Shown: positions 32,490-44,640 of the stretch, one piece after another | Position numbering within the stretch: the stretch's first letter is position 1 | Layout of the letters: the number at the start of each line of letters is the position of its first letter | Origin: Bufo bufo | Lineage: Eukaryota > Chordata > Amphibia > Anura > Bufonidae | Assembly (NCBI RefSeq): GCF_905171765.1 | Contig: NC_053390.1 | Coordinates: 135,114,820-135,178,819, forward strand | DNA: 64,000 nucleotides | Reading direction: 5' to 3' | Position numbers and translations under genes: made by a program | The notes under the pieces: generated by a model | The model's database searches: none | Seen by the model: only the letters and a program-made list of their open reading frames with translations | What the model was told of the DNA's origin: nothing

Positions 32490-32880
32490 AAAATACGTAA
32501 AAATAAAAAATAATAATCTTGATCTAGGAGGATGAGGTCCATATGGAGTAGGAGGTTGAGGAGGCGGTGGGTGTGGCGGTGTAGGTGGAAACGGCGGTGG
32601 AGGAGGTAGCCTACACTGCTTTTTGGTTTTAAATTTTATTTTTAAAATTAGGGTACACCCCAAAACATTAGAAAATATAACCTCTGATAACCCCCTCCAG
32701 TCATGCTAAACACACGTTCAGACAATACACTGGCTGCAGGCAGGCCAGCACCTCCAAGGGGTAAAGGGTAAGCTCATGCCATGTGTCCAATTTAGAGACC
32801 CAGAAGTTGCATGGGCTGACCCCTGTCAGTCAGTTCGTGTAGGCGTGTGCACACTTAGTGCCCCACGTCCCCGTGATGTT
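32490..32880. repeat. Internal duplicate of the hAT A 3' region
   Basis: The sequence repeats 33600-34120 with divergence. Shared features: the ggtgtaggtggaa-cggcggtgga stretch, a T-rich part, the 'ttagggtacac' segment and a fragment of the transposase end (acgttcagacaatacactgg, then ggcaggccagcacctccaag). The coding fragment is a piece of the dimerisation domain only. It indicates a tandem duplication of roughly 1.1-kb offset inside the element. Confidence 0.7.
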
Positions 32881-33269
32881 CACGATCCAATTTGATATCT
32901 GCTCTATCAACTTTCGATGTTCTTTTAAGCGCCTACCATGGTGATCACGGGTGGCGGGGAATCAGGGTTCCAGGCCAGAGAGGGAGCGTGAGAAAGAGAG
33001 ACCACATCCAAGGGAGGATTAATTTTTTCAAATTTAAAATTATAGAGTTTAAATGTGGGAGAAATTATTAAAGCATAAATGTGTGACAACTTTTCAAAGT
33101 TTAAGCATTGAATGAAAGGATGTGGTGCGCATTAATTACTGAATAATTTATTACATTTTATTCCCTGTCACCTATGCATAGCAGGTGTTTATTCACGTCT
33201 AAAATTTTATAATGTCAACCCAAGAATGTAACAGAAAAATTATTGAAATTTATTAAGCTGTCAACTAGG

Positions 33270-33580
33270 TAGAGGAAGGGGTATATTACACCCAAAAATT
33301 GGTGAATTTCACCACAATTTTTTTTTTTAAACCTGTCTACTAGGTATAGCAGTGGTACATCACACCCAAAAATTGGTGAATTTCACCAGAATATATAGCT
33401 GACAATTTTATTTTATTTTTTAACGGTCTACTAGTTATAGCAGTGGTACTAAACACACCAAAATTGGTGAATTTCACCCGAAAATGTAAATGACAATTTT
33501 TTTTTTTAAACCTGTCTACTTGTTATAGCAGTGGTACTATACACCCAAAAATTGCTGAATTTCACCAGAAAATGTAACTG
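33270..33580. repeat. ~75-91 bp tandem array 3' of the hAT A transposase
   Basis: Four units share cacccaaaaattggtgaatt and tatagcagtggtac, at about 33301, 33375, 33466 and 33554. The sequence is unrelated to the 93/141-bp units of copies D and C, although the transposases are alike. Confidence 0.8.
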
Positions 33581-33864
33581 ACAAAGTAGTGAAATGATAT
33601 AAAATATAATACGTACAAATAAATAAATAAAAATTGATTTATGAGGTGGAGTTCCATATGAAGTAGGAGTTTGAGGAGGAGGTGGACGTAGTGGTGTAGG
33701 TGGAAGCGGCGGTGGAAGTGGACGAGGTAGCCGACACAGGTTTTTGGTTTAATATTTTTTTTTTTATTAGGGTACACTCTAAAAGAGTGTGAAATATCCA
33801 AAATACAAGAATGGAGCAGATGCGCTGCAGTATAACAATGGCTGGTTAGTGCCGGTATACATGT

Positions 33865-36439
33865 CTATTCTGCACAAGGTACAGACAAGTCCTGAGGGAT
33901 CCATGCCTGGTTTATTTTAATGAACATGAGCTTGTCCACATTGGCTGTGGACAGGCGGCTGCGCTTGTCTGTGATGACGCCCCCTGCCGTGCTAAACAAA
34001 CGTTCAGATAATACACTGGCTGCATGGCAGGCCAGCACCTCCAAGGCCATGTGCCCAATTTGGAGACCCAGAAGTTGAAGGGGGCAGACCCGTCATTCAG
34101 TACGTGTAGGCGTGTGCACACATACTGCTCCACCATGTTGGTGAAATGCTGCCTCCTGCTAAGACGTTCCATATCAGCTGGTGGTGCTGGTTGTTGTGGC
34201 GTGCTGACAAAGCTTTTCCACATTTCGACCATGCTAACCCTGCCTTCTAAGATGCTAGCGGTGCCCCAGCTGCGCCCCAGCTGCGTTGGCGACCTCTTCC
34301 TCGTGGTCGTTGCGGAGACACTGCAGCATGTAATCTCTCATGTGTGCCAGGCTGCCCAGAGGCAACGAAAAGCTGTCCTCTGTGGGAGGTGTATCGTCTG
34401 TGTCCTCTGTATCCCCCAGCCACGCACCAGTAAAGGCCATGAGCTGGTCTGGGTACCACCCTGCTGTGAACCTGGTTCCTCCTCCTCCTCCATCTCCTCC
34501 TCCTCATCCTCCAGAACTGTGCCCTGGCTGGACAATTGTGTACCTTGGGTTTGTGGGTGCAGGAACCCACCCTCGGAGCCACTTAGGAATGACTGGCCGG
34601 AAACCCTACCAAATGATCCCTCTTCCTCCTCCTTCTCCTGTGCCACATCCTCTTCCATCATCACCGGCAGCGTTTTTTCAAAGAGGCATAGAAGTGGGAT
34701 AGTAACGCTGAGAACGGAGTTATCGGCACTGGCCATGTTGGTAAAGTATTCGAAACAGCGCAACAAGGAACACAGGTCTCGCATGGAGGCCCAGTCATTG
34801 GTGGTGAAGTGGTGCTGTTCTACCGAGCGACTCACCCGTGCATGCTGCAGCTGAAACTCCACTATTACCTGCTGCTGCTCGCACAGTCTGGCCAGCATGT
34901 GCAATGTGGAGTTCCACCTTGTGGGCATTTCGCATATGAGGCGGTGAGCGGGAAGGCCGAAGTTACGCTGCAGCGCTGACAGGCGAGCAGCAGCAGGGTG
35001 AGAATGCCGAAAGCGCGCACAGACGGCCCGCACTTTATGCAGCAGCTCTGACATATCGGGGTCATTTTTAAGGAATCTCTGCACCACCAAATTCAGCACA
35101 TGCGCCAGGCAAGGGATGTGTGTCAAACCGGCTAGTCCCAGAGCTGCTACGAGATTTCACCCATTATCGCACACCACCAGGCTGGGCTTGAGGCTGACTG
35201 GCACAAACCACTCATCGGTCTGTTGTTCAAGGCCCATCTACAGCTCCTGTGCGGTGTGGGATTTGTCCCTCAAACAGATAAGTTTTAAAACTGCCTGCTG
35301 TTGTTTACCCCTGGCTGTGCTGAAGTTGGTGGTGAAGGTGTTACGCTGACCGGATGAGGAGCTGGTAGAGGATGAGGAAGCAGAGTAGGAGGAGGAAGCA
35401 ACAGGGGGCAAACTGAAGCGCCCTGCAATCCTCGGTGGTGGGAAGACATGCGGCAAACTGCTATCCGCCTCAGGCCCAGCCGCCACTGCATTTACCCAGT
35501 GTGCTGTTATGGAGATATAACGGCCCTGACCATGCTTACTGGTCCACGTATCCGTAGTCAGGTGCACCTTGCCACAGGTGGCGTTGCGCAGTGCACACCT
35601 GATTTTGTCCCCTACTTGGTTGTGCAGGGAAGGGATGGCTCGCCTTGAAAAGTAGTGTCGGCTGGGCACGACGTACTGTGGGACAGCCACCGCCACAAGG
35701 CCTTTAAAACTCTCCGTCTCCACCAGACGGAATGACAGCTTTTCAAGGGCCAGTAATTTAGAAATGCTAACATTCAGGGCTAGAGATCGCGGGTGGGTAG
35801 GGGGGTACTTCCTCTTCGTCTCCAGTGTTTGGGATATGGAGAGCTGAACGCTTGCGTGGGACATTGTGGAGATGCTTGGTGACCCTAGGTGTTGGTGTTG
35901 CTGGCAGATCCTCTGCTTGCGGGGTGGCAGGTGGCACTGTCACTCCAGAGGTGGATGAAGAGGCCGAGACTGCAGCAGAAGAGGAAGCAGGAGGAGCCAG
36001 AGACCCTTCTTGGTTTTTGAGGTGTCTACTCCACTGCAGCTCGTGCTTTGCACTTAAATGCCTGGTCATGCAGGTTGTGCTCAGGTTGAGAATGTTTATG
36101 CCTCGCTTCAGGCTCTGATTGCACAGCGTGCAAACCACTCGTATCTTGTCATCAGCACATTGTCTGAAGAACTGCCACGCCAGGGAACTCCTTGGAGCTG
36201 GCTTTGGTGTGCTCGGTCACTTGCTGCGGTGGGCTGTAGCAGGCGTACTGTCTAGAGGATGGCCGCTCCGCTTTTACACCCTGCTCCCTCTTCTGCTGTG
36301 CTGGTGGCTCTGTGCGACCACTGCCTCTTCCTCCGAACTACATAGGTCACTCGCATGACCTTGATTCCATGTGGGGTCGAGGACCTCATCGTCCTCCACA
36401 TCTTCTTCCACCCAGTCTTCACCCCTGCCTTCCTTGTCG
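33865..36439 (-). pseudogene. hAT A transposase, main part (BED finger to dimerisation domain)
   Basis: From 36439 the minus strand reads DDEVLDPTWNQGHASD, then a BED-type zinc finger (LAWQFFRQCADDKIRVVCTL with TTCMTRHLSAKH). Next are RSLALNVSISKLLALEKLS, VPSRHYFSRR, the first catalytic block HLTTDTWTSKHGQGRY and a CDN-type second block (near 35160). MPTRWNSTLHMLARLCEQQQ follows, then acidic linkers, and finally ACHAASVLSERLFSTAGG and WIPQDLSVPCAE. Frameshifts and stops occur near 36280, 35760, 35240, 34340 and 34060, plus a deletion before the C-terminus. It is continuous with 41708-42277 across hAT B. Confidence 0.88.
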
Positions 36440-37490
36440 GTCTGCACTAGAGATGTCGCAAACATAAAATTTTCGATGTCGCGAACTGGGCGAACCACCA
36501 TAGACTTCAATAGGCAGGCGAATTTTAAAACCCACAGGGACTCTTTGTGGCCACAATAGTGATGGAAAAGTTGTTTCAAGGGGACTAACACCTGGATTGT
36601 GGCATGCCGGAGGGGGATCCATGGCAAAACTCCCATGGAAAATAACGTAGTTGACGCAGAGTCGGGTTTTAATCCATAAAGGGCATAAATCACCTAACAT
36701 TCCTAAAGTGTTTGGAATAATGTGCTTTAAAACATCCAGTGTGTGTATACGATCAGGTATGATGTTGTATCGATCAGGTAGTGTAAGGGTTACGCCCGCT
36801 TCACAGTGACTGACCAAACTCCCCGTTTAACGCACAAACAACCGCAAAGAGTTGTCAATAGTTGACACACTCATGACATAAATTTTATTCCTCTATGCGT
36901 CAATCTTGGTGTAGTGATGACTGTGTTCGTGCGCACGTTCGGGAGATTGCAGGCGATGGCGGTTTTTCAAAGCCTATGGTCATGCTGAGGTAGTTCAGTG
37001 ACAGTTAAGTGACCCAGAAAACAATGATTCTGCAGTGTGGGCCCATTGTTGGCCTAGTAAGCTTTAATGATCACCTTAGATGATCAAAGAAAATCAATGT
37101 TTTTTCTATGAAAAATTATCCAGCCGATCGCTTTTAGTCTGTTCACAATGAAGCAACGACCTTATCATCTGGGGTGTGCCAACATTGCCAACACACTCAT
37201 AGAGGTGATCGCTTCATTGTGATACGCAAACCCCTTCACCACAAGAAGGTAACGATCACGAAGGGCAATTGACACATGTATGTTCCTTTTTTTTGTTTTG
37301 TTTTTGCAGCCACAGTGCAGCACCAGAGGCCAGAAAAATTAGGCATGTACACATACCTGAAGAATTAGGTATTGTTGCAGCCGCCGGAAAAGTTGATGTT
37401 TTCCAGGCAGAAAGTGTACTAAAACATTACTGCTTGAACCCTAGTTGGTGGCGGAGAAGTCACGCAAGTCATCCGGCATGCAGAGATTAA

Positions 37491-37972
37491 AGAGGACCTT
37501 TCACCTGTATAAACAATGTTAACTGAGTATGCTGCCATATAGAGCGGCGCCCGGGGATCTCACTGCACTTACTATTATCCCCGGGCGCCGCTCCGTTCTC
37601 CCGTTATAGGCTCCGGTACCTTTGCTTCTTAAGTTATAGTAGGCGGGTCTTCCCTTGTACTGTGGGCGTCTCCTTCTCCTAGGCTGCAGCGCTGGCCAAT
37701 CGCAGCGCACAGCTCACAGCCTGGGAGGTTTTTTTTTCCCAGTCTGGGAGCTGTGCGCTGCGATTGGCGAGCGCTGCAGCCTAGGAGAAGGAGACGCCCA
37801 CAGGACAAGAGAAGACCCGCCTACTATAACTTAAGAAGCAAAGGTACCGGAGCCTATAACGGGAGAACGGAGCGGCACGCGGGGATAATAGTAAGTGCAG
37901 TGAGATCCCCGGGCGCCGCCCTATATGGCAGCATACTCAGTTAACATCGTTTATACAGGTGAAAGGTCCTCT
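37491..37972. mobile_element. Foldback MITE flanked by TTAA
   Basis: The whole 482 bp is one near-perfect palindrome. It begins agaggacctttcacctgtat and ends in its inverse, with a short T-rich loop near 37735. TTAA flanks both sides (37487-37490 and 37973-37976). TTAA plus AGAGG/AGGRR-type ends suggest a T2/Kolobok or piggyBac-like MITE. The arms differ at few positions. This is the innermost element of the nest. Confidence 0.85.
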
Positions 37973-38028
37973 TTAAATACAGCAGCGTGGGGACCATTTT
38001 TAGCCCAAGGCATCTCATCAGGCCTTTT

Positions 38029-41000
38029 TTAGTCAAATGCATCCCCCACTGTCAGTCCCTTCGGGATCCATGCCTCATTCATCTTAATAAAGGTGAGGTA
38101 ATCTAGACTTTTTTGACATAGGCGACTTCTCTTCTCAGTGACAATACCTCCTGCTGCGCTGAAGGTCCTTTCTGACAGGACACTTGAAGCGGGGCAGGCC
38201 AGAAGTTTTATCGCAAATTGGGATAGCTCAGGCCACAGGTAAAGCATGCACACCTAGTAGTCAAGGGGTTCATCGCTCCACAGAGTGTCGATATCTGCAG
38301 TTAAGGCGAGGTAGTCTGCTACCTGTCGGTCGAGTCATTCTCTGAGGGTGGACCCCGAAGGGCTGTGGCGATGCGTAGGACTTAAAAAGCTCTGCATGTC
38401 CTCCATCAACAACACGTCTGTAAAGCGTCCTGTCCTTGCCGGCGTGGTCGTGGTAGGAGGAGGATTACTTTCACCTCTTCCCCAGTTAGATTCCCATTGT
38501 GCTGTGACATCCCCCCTATAAGCTGTGTAAAGCATACTTTTTAACTTGTTTTGGAACTGCTGCATCCTTTCTGACTTCCGGTAATTCGGTAACATTTCAG
38601 CCACTTTCTGCTTATACCGGGGGTCTAGTAGCGTGGCCACCCAGTACAGGTCGTTCTCCTTCAGCCTTTGCATACGAGGGTCCCTCAACAGGCATGACAG
38701 CATGAAAGACCCCATTTGCACAAGGTTGGATGCCGAGCTTCTCATGTCCCGTTCCTCGTCCTCACTGATCTCATTGAAGGTCTGTTCTTCCCCCCAACCA
38801 CGTACAACACCACGGGTCCCAGATAGGTGACAACGAGCACCCTGGGATGCCTGCTGTGGTTGTCCTCCTCCTCAAAGCCACATTCCTCCTCTGACGCCTC
38901 TTCCTCAGACTTCTCTTCCAGCGTTGCCGCAGGTCCAGCAAGCGATGATGATAAGGCTGTTTCTGGTGGTGATGGTGACCACAACTCTTCCTCTTCCTCT
39001 TCACGCTCATCTATGGCCTGATCCAGCACTCTTCGCAGGGCACGCTCCAGGAAGAAAACAAATGGGATGAAGTCGCTGATGGTGCCTTCGGTGCAACTGA
39101 CTAGGTTTGTCACCTCCTCAAAAAGACGCCAGAGTTAACAGGCATTGCGCATGAGCATCCAGTAACGTGGCAAAAAAATACCCAGCTCTGCAGAGGCTGT
39201 CCTAGCACCCCGGTCATACAAATACTCGTTGACGGCTTTTTCTTGTTGGAGCAGGCTGTCGCACATTAGGAGTGTTGAATTTCAATGTGTCGGGCTGTCA
39301 CAAATCAAGCGCCTCAAGGGCATGTTGTTTCGCCGCTGAATATCGGAAAAGTGCGCCATGGCCGTGTAGGAACGCCTGAAATGGCCACACACCTTCCTGG
39401 CCTGCTTGAGGACGTCCTGTAAGCCTGGGTACTTATACACAAAGCGTTGTACGATCAGATTACACACATGTGCCATGCAGATTTCTTCCGTTGTCACACA
39501 CCACTTTGCCGATCTCCAGTTGGTGCGGGGTCAGCCACTGATCCACCTGTGCGTTCAGGGCAGACAGGAGTGCTGGTCCGGTGTGACTCTCTGCTTTCAG
39601 GCAAGTCAACCCCAAGACGGCGTGACACTGTCGTATCTGGGATGTGGAATAGGCCCTGGGGAGCTGGGGGGGTGCAGTTGATGTAAAGCAAGACGCAGCA
39701 GCAGCAGAAGAGGACTCAGCCGAGGAGGTTAGCGAAGAGGATGGAGTAGGAGGAGTAGAGTAGGTGGCAGCAGGCCTGCCTGCAAGTCGTGGCGGTGTCA
39801 CCAACTCCGCTGCAGAGCCACACATTCCATGCTTGGCAGCCGTCAGCAGGTTTACCCATTGCGCAGTGTACGTGATATACCTGCCCTGACCGTGCTTTGC
39901 AGACCAGGTATCAGTGGTCAGATGGACCCTTGCCCCAACACTGTGTGCCAGACATGCCATGACTTCCTTTTACACAATAGAGTACAGGTTGAGGATTGCC
40001 TTTTGTGAAAAAAAAGATTCGGCTGGGTACCTTCCACTGCTGTGTCCCAATAACTACAAATTTTTTGAAGGCCTCAGACTCCACCAGCTTCTATGGTAAA
40101 AGCTGGTGGGCTAAGAGTTCCGACAAGCCAGCTGTCAGACGCCGGGCAAGGGGGTGACTCTGTGACATTGGCTTCTTATGCTCAAACATTTCCTTGACAG
40201 ACACCTGACTGTGGGCAGATCAGCAGGAACTGCTGAAGGTGAGAGGCGGAGTGGCGGGTGGTTGAGAGGGGGCAAGGAGGACAGCAGTGGTTGACGTGGC
40301 TGAAGATGCTGGACCAGGAGGAGGATGGTGGCTTTGAGTTTGTGTGCTGCTTGTACTCATCATGTGTTGATCCCATAGGCGTTTGTGATGTGAGATCATG
40401 TGCCTTCGCAAAGCAGTTGTACCTAGGTGGGTGTTAAACTTCCCACGACTCAGTTTCTTTTGGCACAGGTTGCAAATGGCATCAGAGGCAGACACACAAA
40501 AAAAATGCCACACTGCTGAGCTCTGCAATGACGGCATTCTGGTGGTGGCAACAGTATGCGTTGATTGGCGTGCTGTCTGGCTGACCCCGGGTGCCGATAC
40601 ATGCTGTCTGACTGTGCCACTAGCTCCTTGCGACGACCTCCCCCTGCTTACAACTCGTCTCCTCCTCCTCTCTGTCTCCCCATCTGAACTTTCCCCCTGT
40701 TCTTCTTCTCTTCGAGCGGGCACCCATGTGACATTCATGTACACATCGTCATCATCAACCGCTTCACTTGTATCTGACAACTCAGCAAAGGAAGCAGCTG
40801 CGGGTACAACATCATCATCATCACACCGTACGTCCATGTGTGTGCTGCCTGACTGAGACATATCCCTGTTATCTACATCCTCTGGCAATAATAGTTGTGC
40901 ATCACTCATTTCTTCCAACTGATGTGTAAATAACTCCTCTGACAGATCACAGCGGTGCTAGTGTTGGTGGTGGCGGCAGGCGGGCGATTGGTAACTTGAG

Positions 41001-41127
41001 AGGTGCCCGAAGCTGAGCTGAAGGAGGATGGTGCATCAAGGTTGACTTTTCTATCTTCAAGGTACTGTGCCACCCGATATGAGTGGTGGGCAGTGGGCAC
41101 AGTACAGTCAGTGGGTCTGACACTCAC
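38029..41127 (-). pseudogene. hAT B transposase relic
   Basis: The best pieces on the minus strand are as follows. 40220-40918: acidic N-terminus, then a BED finger with AICNLCQKKLSRGKFN and TTALRRHMISHH. 39460-39960: HLTTDTWSAKHGQGRYITY, an Ala/Ser-rich loop and VVCDNGRNL. 39282-39497: CMAHVCNLIVQRF and ICDSPTHW-like. 38335-38745: MGSFMLSCLLRDPR and LLDPRYKQK. 38029-38253: LACPASSVLSERTFSAAGG and MNEAWIPKGL. At least five frameshifts or stops separate them (near 40200, 39460, 39280, 39120, 38330). Domain order is complete, so the copy was full length when inserted. Confidence 0.85.
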
Positions 41128-41707
41128 TGGCAGGTAACTGCAATTATATTACAGAGGAAAAAATTAATGACTTTTTTTATCTGCAAGGTACTGTGCCACC
41201 CTATATGAGTGGTGTGCACACAGTACAGTCTGTGGGCCTGTGGCTTTCACACACGGATAGGCAACTGCAATATATATATAGAAAAAATAAATAAAAGCAG
41301 ACTGATGTACCAGCCCTAAAAAGGGATTTTTGGGGTGCTGTCAGGACGCTGTCCTTACAGCAGATGAGACTTTGAGGACTGAAGTGGACACAGAACACTG
41401 GTCTAGCTAACGCTTTCCCTATTAATTCAGCAGCAGCAGCACTCTCCCTGCTCTAACTAACATTGCAGCTTCAGAATGAATCTAAGAGGGCTGCCGTCCT
41501 TGCTTTTTTTTAGGAGGTGGGAGGGTTTGGGAGAGAGGGTATGCTGATTGGCTGGAATGTGTCTGCTGACTGTGAGGTACAGGGTCAAAGTTTGCTCAAT
41601 GATGACGTATAGGGGGCGGACCAAACATCGCATATGTTCGCCCGCCGCGGCGCACGCGAACAAGCGATGTTTGCCGCCGAATAATTGGGGGCATCTCTAG
41701 TCTGCAC

Positions 41708-42277
41708 ACTTTCAAAAGCCCCAGCAGTTGACACCTGTGTTTCGTCATCATCCGAGGCGTGCTGCGATGGTCCTCCCATGTACTCATCTTGAAAGATAAG
41801 TGGTTGGGCATCGGTGCACTCAATCTCTTCCACTTCTGGGGCAGGGCTAGGTGGATGGCCATAGGAAACCCTGCTAACAGAGTTATCAAAAAGCAGAAGA
41901 GACTGCTGCATGACTTGGGGCTCAGACTGCTTGGCTGATTTGCAAGGGGGTGAGGTGAAAGACTGATGGACATCGGCTGCAGGTGCCAACTGTGGTCTTT
42001 CAGAGGGAGACTGGGTGGGAGACAATGTGAAGGAACTGGATCCACTGTCAGCAACCCAATCTACTATCGCCTCTAACTGTTCAGGCCTCACCATTCGTAG
42101 AGCAGCATTAGGCCCGACCAAATACCGCTGCAGGTTTTGTCGCCTACTCGCACCTTAGGAAGGGGTTTCACTTGTGCGTGTAGCTGGCACAGATCGACCA
42201 CATCCTCCCCCTGCAACAGGAGCTCCACCAGCAGCACCACGACCTGGGCCACGTCCCTTATTTGACGCTCTCCTCAT
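41708..42277 (-). pseudogene. hAT A transposase, N-terminal part
   Basis: The start ATG at 42275-42277 is chosen because copy C has the same Arg/Gly-rich beginning (MRRASNKGRG here). A TAA follows about 40 codons in (PS-stop-GASRR). The frame then stays open through QNLQRYLVGPNAALRMVRPE, VADSGSSSFTLSPTQS and an acidic, Ser/Pro-rich region. It reaches SVQT, where hAT B interrupts it. The segment has no known domain. It is a ~200-residue disordered N-terminal extension shared with copy C. Confidence 0.85.
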
Positions 42278-42349
42278 ATTTTTAAAATGAAGGATCTTGC
42301 CCTAAATGGGTGTTTAATTAATAGTAGAATAGAACGACAGTATTTAAAG

Positions 42350-43440
42350 GGTGTATCTCACATGGCCTGAACCAGTGTAGGCCTGAATTAAAGATTTCTT
42401 TGTCCAGAATAGCTGTATTTCAAATGCCTGAATCAAACCCCTGTATGTAAAGGGTGTATCTCACACGGCCTGAACCAGTGTAGGCCTAAATTAAAGCTTT
42501 ATTTGCCCAAAATGGCTGTATTTCAAATGCCTGAATCAAACCCCTGTATGTAAAGGGTGTATCTCACACGGCCTTAACCAGTGTAGGCCTGAATAAAATA
42601 TTGGCGCACCAAATGGCGGTATTTCAAATTTCTGGATCTAACCTAAATTTATTAAGGGTGAATCTCACAATGACATATGCAGCCAAGGCTGCCAAATAAA
42701 CTTTTTTTGCCCAAATGGGTGTATGTTTAATAACTCAATATGGCAGCAGTATATAAACCCAGGAATTTCAGACATGCTTATGCTGCAGGGCCTGAAATAT
42801 TGTGTATTTTGCCCCAAAAAGTTTTTTTTTATTAATGAAAGAATATAAGCCCTGTTATATACAGGGTGTATCTTACACGGCCTTACCCACAGTAGGCCTG
42901 AATAAAATATTGTTGCACCAAATGGTAGTATTTCAAATCTCTGAATCTAACCCAAATGTATTAAGGGTGTATCTCACAATGACATCTGCATCAAAGGCTG
43001 CCAACAATTTTTTTTTTGCCCAAATGAGCGTTTGTTTAACAACTGAATTTGACAGCAGTAAATAAGCCTGTAATTTCACACGCGCTGATGCTGCAAGGCC
43101 TGAAAATAGTGGTTATTGACAAAAAAGTGTGTTTTTAAAACCCCAGAAAATGATGGGTGTATTTGTAGCTTAAATTGCACACTGACTAATCCAGATGTTG
43201 TAGTTTGAAAAAAAAAGTGTTTTTTTGGTAACAGAATATGACAGCTGTATATATTAAACTTGAATTTAACACTTTCAGATTAGGAAAATACAGTTTTTTT
43301 GGCAAAAAAAAAGTGTTTTTAAAACCCCAGAAAATAATGGGTGTATTTCTAGCTTAAATTGCACACTGACTAATCCAGATGTTGTATATTGCCAAAATAA
43401 AATTGATTTTCAATGTCCCAAAAGCTCAGATGCAGTGCTG
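42350..43440. repeat. ~103-bp array and related repeats in the hAT A 5' region
   Basis: gtgtatctca starts at 42351, 42454, 42557 and (changed) 42658, so the first units are 103 bp. Each contains ggcctgaaccagtgtaggcc and tatttcaaatgcctgaatc. Longer, more diverged units follow to about 43440, with a duplicated aaaaccccagaaaatgatgg segment. Confidence 0.8.
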
Positions 43441-43819
43441 GTGCACTGAGCTTGCATAAAATGGCCGCCACCCACCTAACTGACTTATTAAAGCTATTTT
43501 TTTTTTCGGTCACTGGGCTCAGGGCAGGATAAAAAAATTGAGCCCTGAGTTATATTATTTTGAGCAAAGAGTCTCTCCTATTCTCTCCCTGAAATCACCA
43601 GCAGCATCCTCTCCCTACACTAAGCACAGAAGAGTGACGTGCAGCGCTACGTGACTCCAGCTTATATAGTGGCTGGGTCACATGCTACACTGGCCAATCA
43701 CAGCCATGCCATTAGTAGGCATGGCTGTGATGGCTTCTAAGGTCAGACAGTTAACCGCTTGTTGATTGGCTGCTCTACAGCCTTTCAAAAAGCGCCAAGA
43801 AAGCGCCGAACCCGAACTT

Positions 43820-43910
43820 TTACTGAAATGTTCGGGTTCGGGTCCGGGGTCCAAAAATCCTAAAGTTCGGTGCGAACCCGAACTTTACAGTTCGGGTTCG
43901 CCCAACCCTA
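43820..43910. repeat. Right subterminal repeat block of hAT A
   Basis: Four copies of gaacccgaac or its inverse ttcgggttcg within 90 bp, ending at the terminus cccaaccctа-type before ctcactaa. Confidence 0.65.
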
Positions 43911-44408
43911 CTCACTAACTCTCCGAACCTAAAAGCACTGAAAAACACCAGCGAAAACGCCGCCTTAAACAATCTAACCTCCCATGATGACTGACAAATC
44001 AGGCCTAACTTTTCCCCAATCTCCAATAATAACTTAAAAGAGATTGGCCTTCTCTGATCCTTCACCCCTTTGCCCCTACACCAACCTTTTAAAACTTGCC
44101 TGACCAAAAATGTTTTTGTATAGTCCGGAAAACTACGCACCTGTTCAACTGAGATACTGACCCCCCTCCTCCCTGAGGTGACCCAACAGCAGCAATAAAG
44201 CCATCTCCCAATCCTCTTTCCTCACTTCCAGTTGCCCATACCACCGTTCCCAAGACTCCCAAGCCTTACCATACACCGACCATGTGCTAGGACTCAAAGA
44301 CTCCCGCAACAGCCCCATTACTGTTCCTCCAAGATTCCCCACAGCCAATCTGGACACACTAGACCCACATCCTCTGATTCTGGAGCCAGTTGACGGAAAC
44401 AATCCCAC
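43911..44408 (-). pseudogene. Ngaro tyrosine recombinase, N-terminal part
   Basis: Piece 44145-44408 encodes a SAM-like core-binding domain (LSPSTWSVYGKAWESWERWY, LLLLLGHLREEGG). Piece 43911-44140 follows after a frameshift with DYTKTFLVRQVLKGWCRGKG and SLVFFSAFRFGELVS, which holds the first catalytic arginine. hAT A interrupts the gene exactly after LVS. The catalytic H-R-W/H-Y set is on the other side at 31790-32229. Confidence 0.85.
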
Positions 44409-44640
44409 CGCGAATGAGAAAGGGCATCCGCTATACGATTAGAAATACCAGCCACATGCACAGCCACTACCCAAGAACCAAATATTGCAACAACCTAACC
44501 ACCGGGGAAGAAGAGGCCGTTAAACTGTTGATCACCTGCACTACCCCCAAATTGTTGCAGTGGAAGACCACTTTCTTAAATTTGCAACTTCCCCCGATAT
44601 TACAATTTCCTTTGTTAAATAGGAAACACAAACCTCTCAC
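44400..44640 (-). pseudogene. Ngaro RNase H remnant fused to gag by deletion
   Basis: The reading KVVFHCNNLGVVQVINSLTA, then VVAVHVAGISNRIADALS and FRQLAPESED, is the C-terminal RNase H segment of DIRS/Ngaro polyproteins. It begins directly after the gag CCCH finger (CFLFNKGNCNIGGSCKFK), in the same frame. The YADD-bearing reverse transcriptase and most of RNase H are gone. A small deletion also shifts the frame before VVAVHVAG. Confidence 0.8.

Larger units (their letters stand above)
36448..41699 (-). mobile_element. hAT transposon copy B (5.25 kb) nested in hAT A
   Basis: Inverted ends tagagatg and catctcta are flanked by a perfect 8-bp TSD, gtctgcac (36440-36447 and 41700-41707). Subterminal motifs tgtcgcgaac / gttcgc occur at both ends. 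A BED-finger transposase relic is on the minus strand. The family differs from copies A/C/D and from E. A foldback MITE (37491-37972) lies in its 3' region, and no minisatellite is visible there. Two ~110-bp near-repeats (41040-41150 and 41185-41280, ctgcaaggtactgtgccacc) lie in the 5' leader. Confidence 0.93.
32230..43910 (-). mobile_element. hAT transposon copy A (11.7 kb including a nested hAT B)
   Basis: Ends tagagttgagcg (left) and cgcccaaccctа-type (right; inverse tagggttgggcg) are inverted repeats, flanked by ctcactaa at 32222-32229 and 43911-43918. Without hAT B and one target copy the element is about 6.4 kb. It carries a BED-finger transposase on the minus strand in two parts (42277-41708 and 36439-33865), a 3' array (33270-33580), an internal duplication (32490-32880) and a 5' array (42350-43440). 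Removing it rejoins the Ngaro recombinase frame without loss. It belongs to the same family as copies C and D. Confidence 0.93.

Noticed and set aside
34024..34854. 276-codon plus-strand frame
   Set aside because: Antisense shadow of the hAT A transposase. The minus strand has the recognisable domains.
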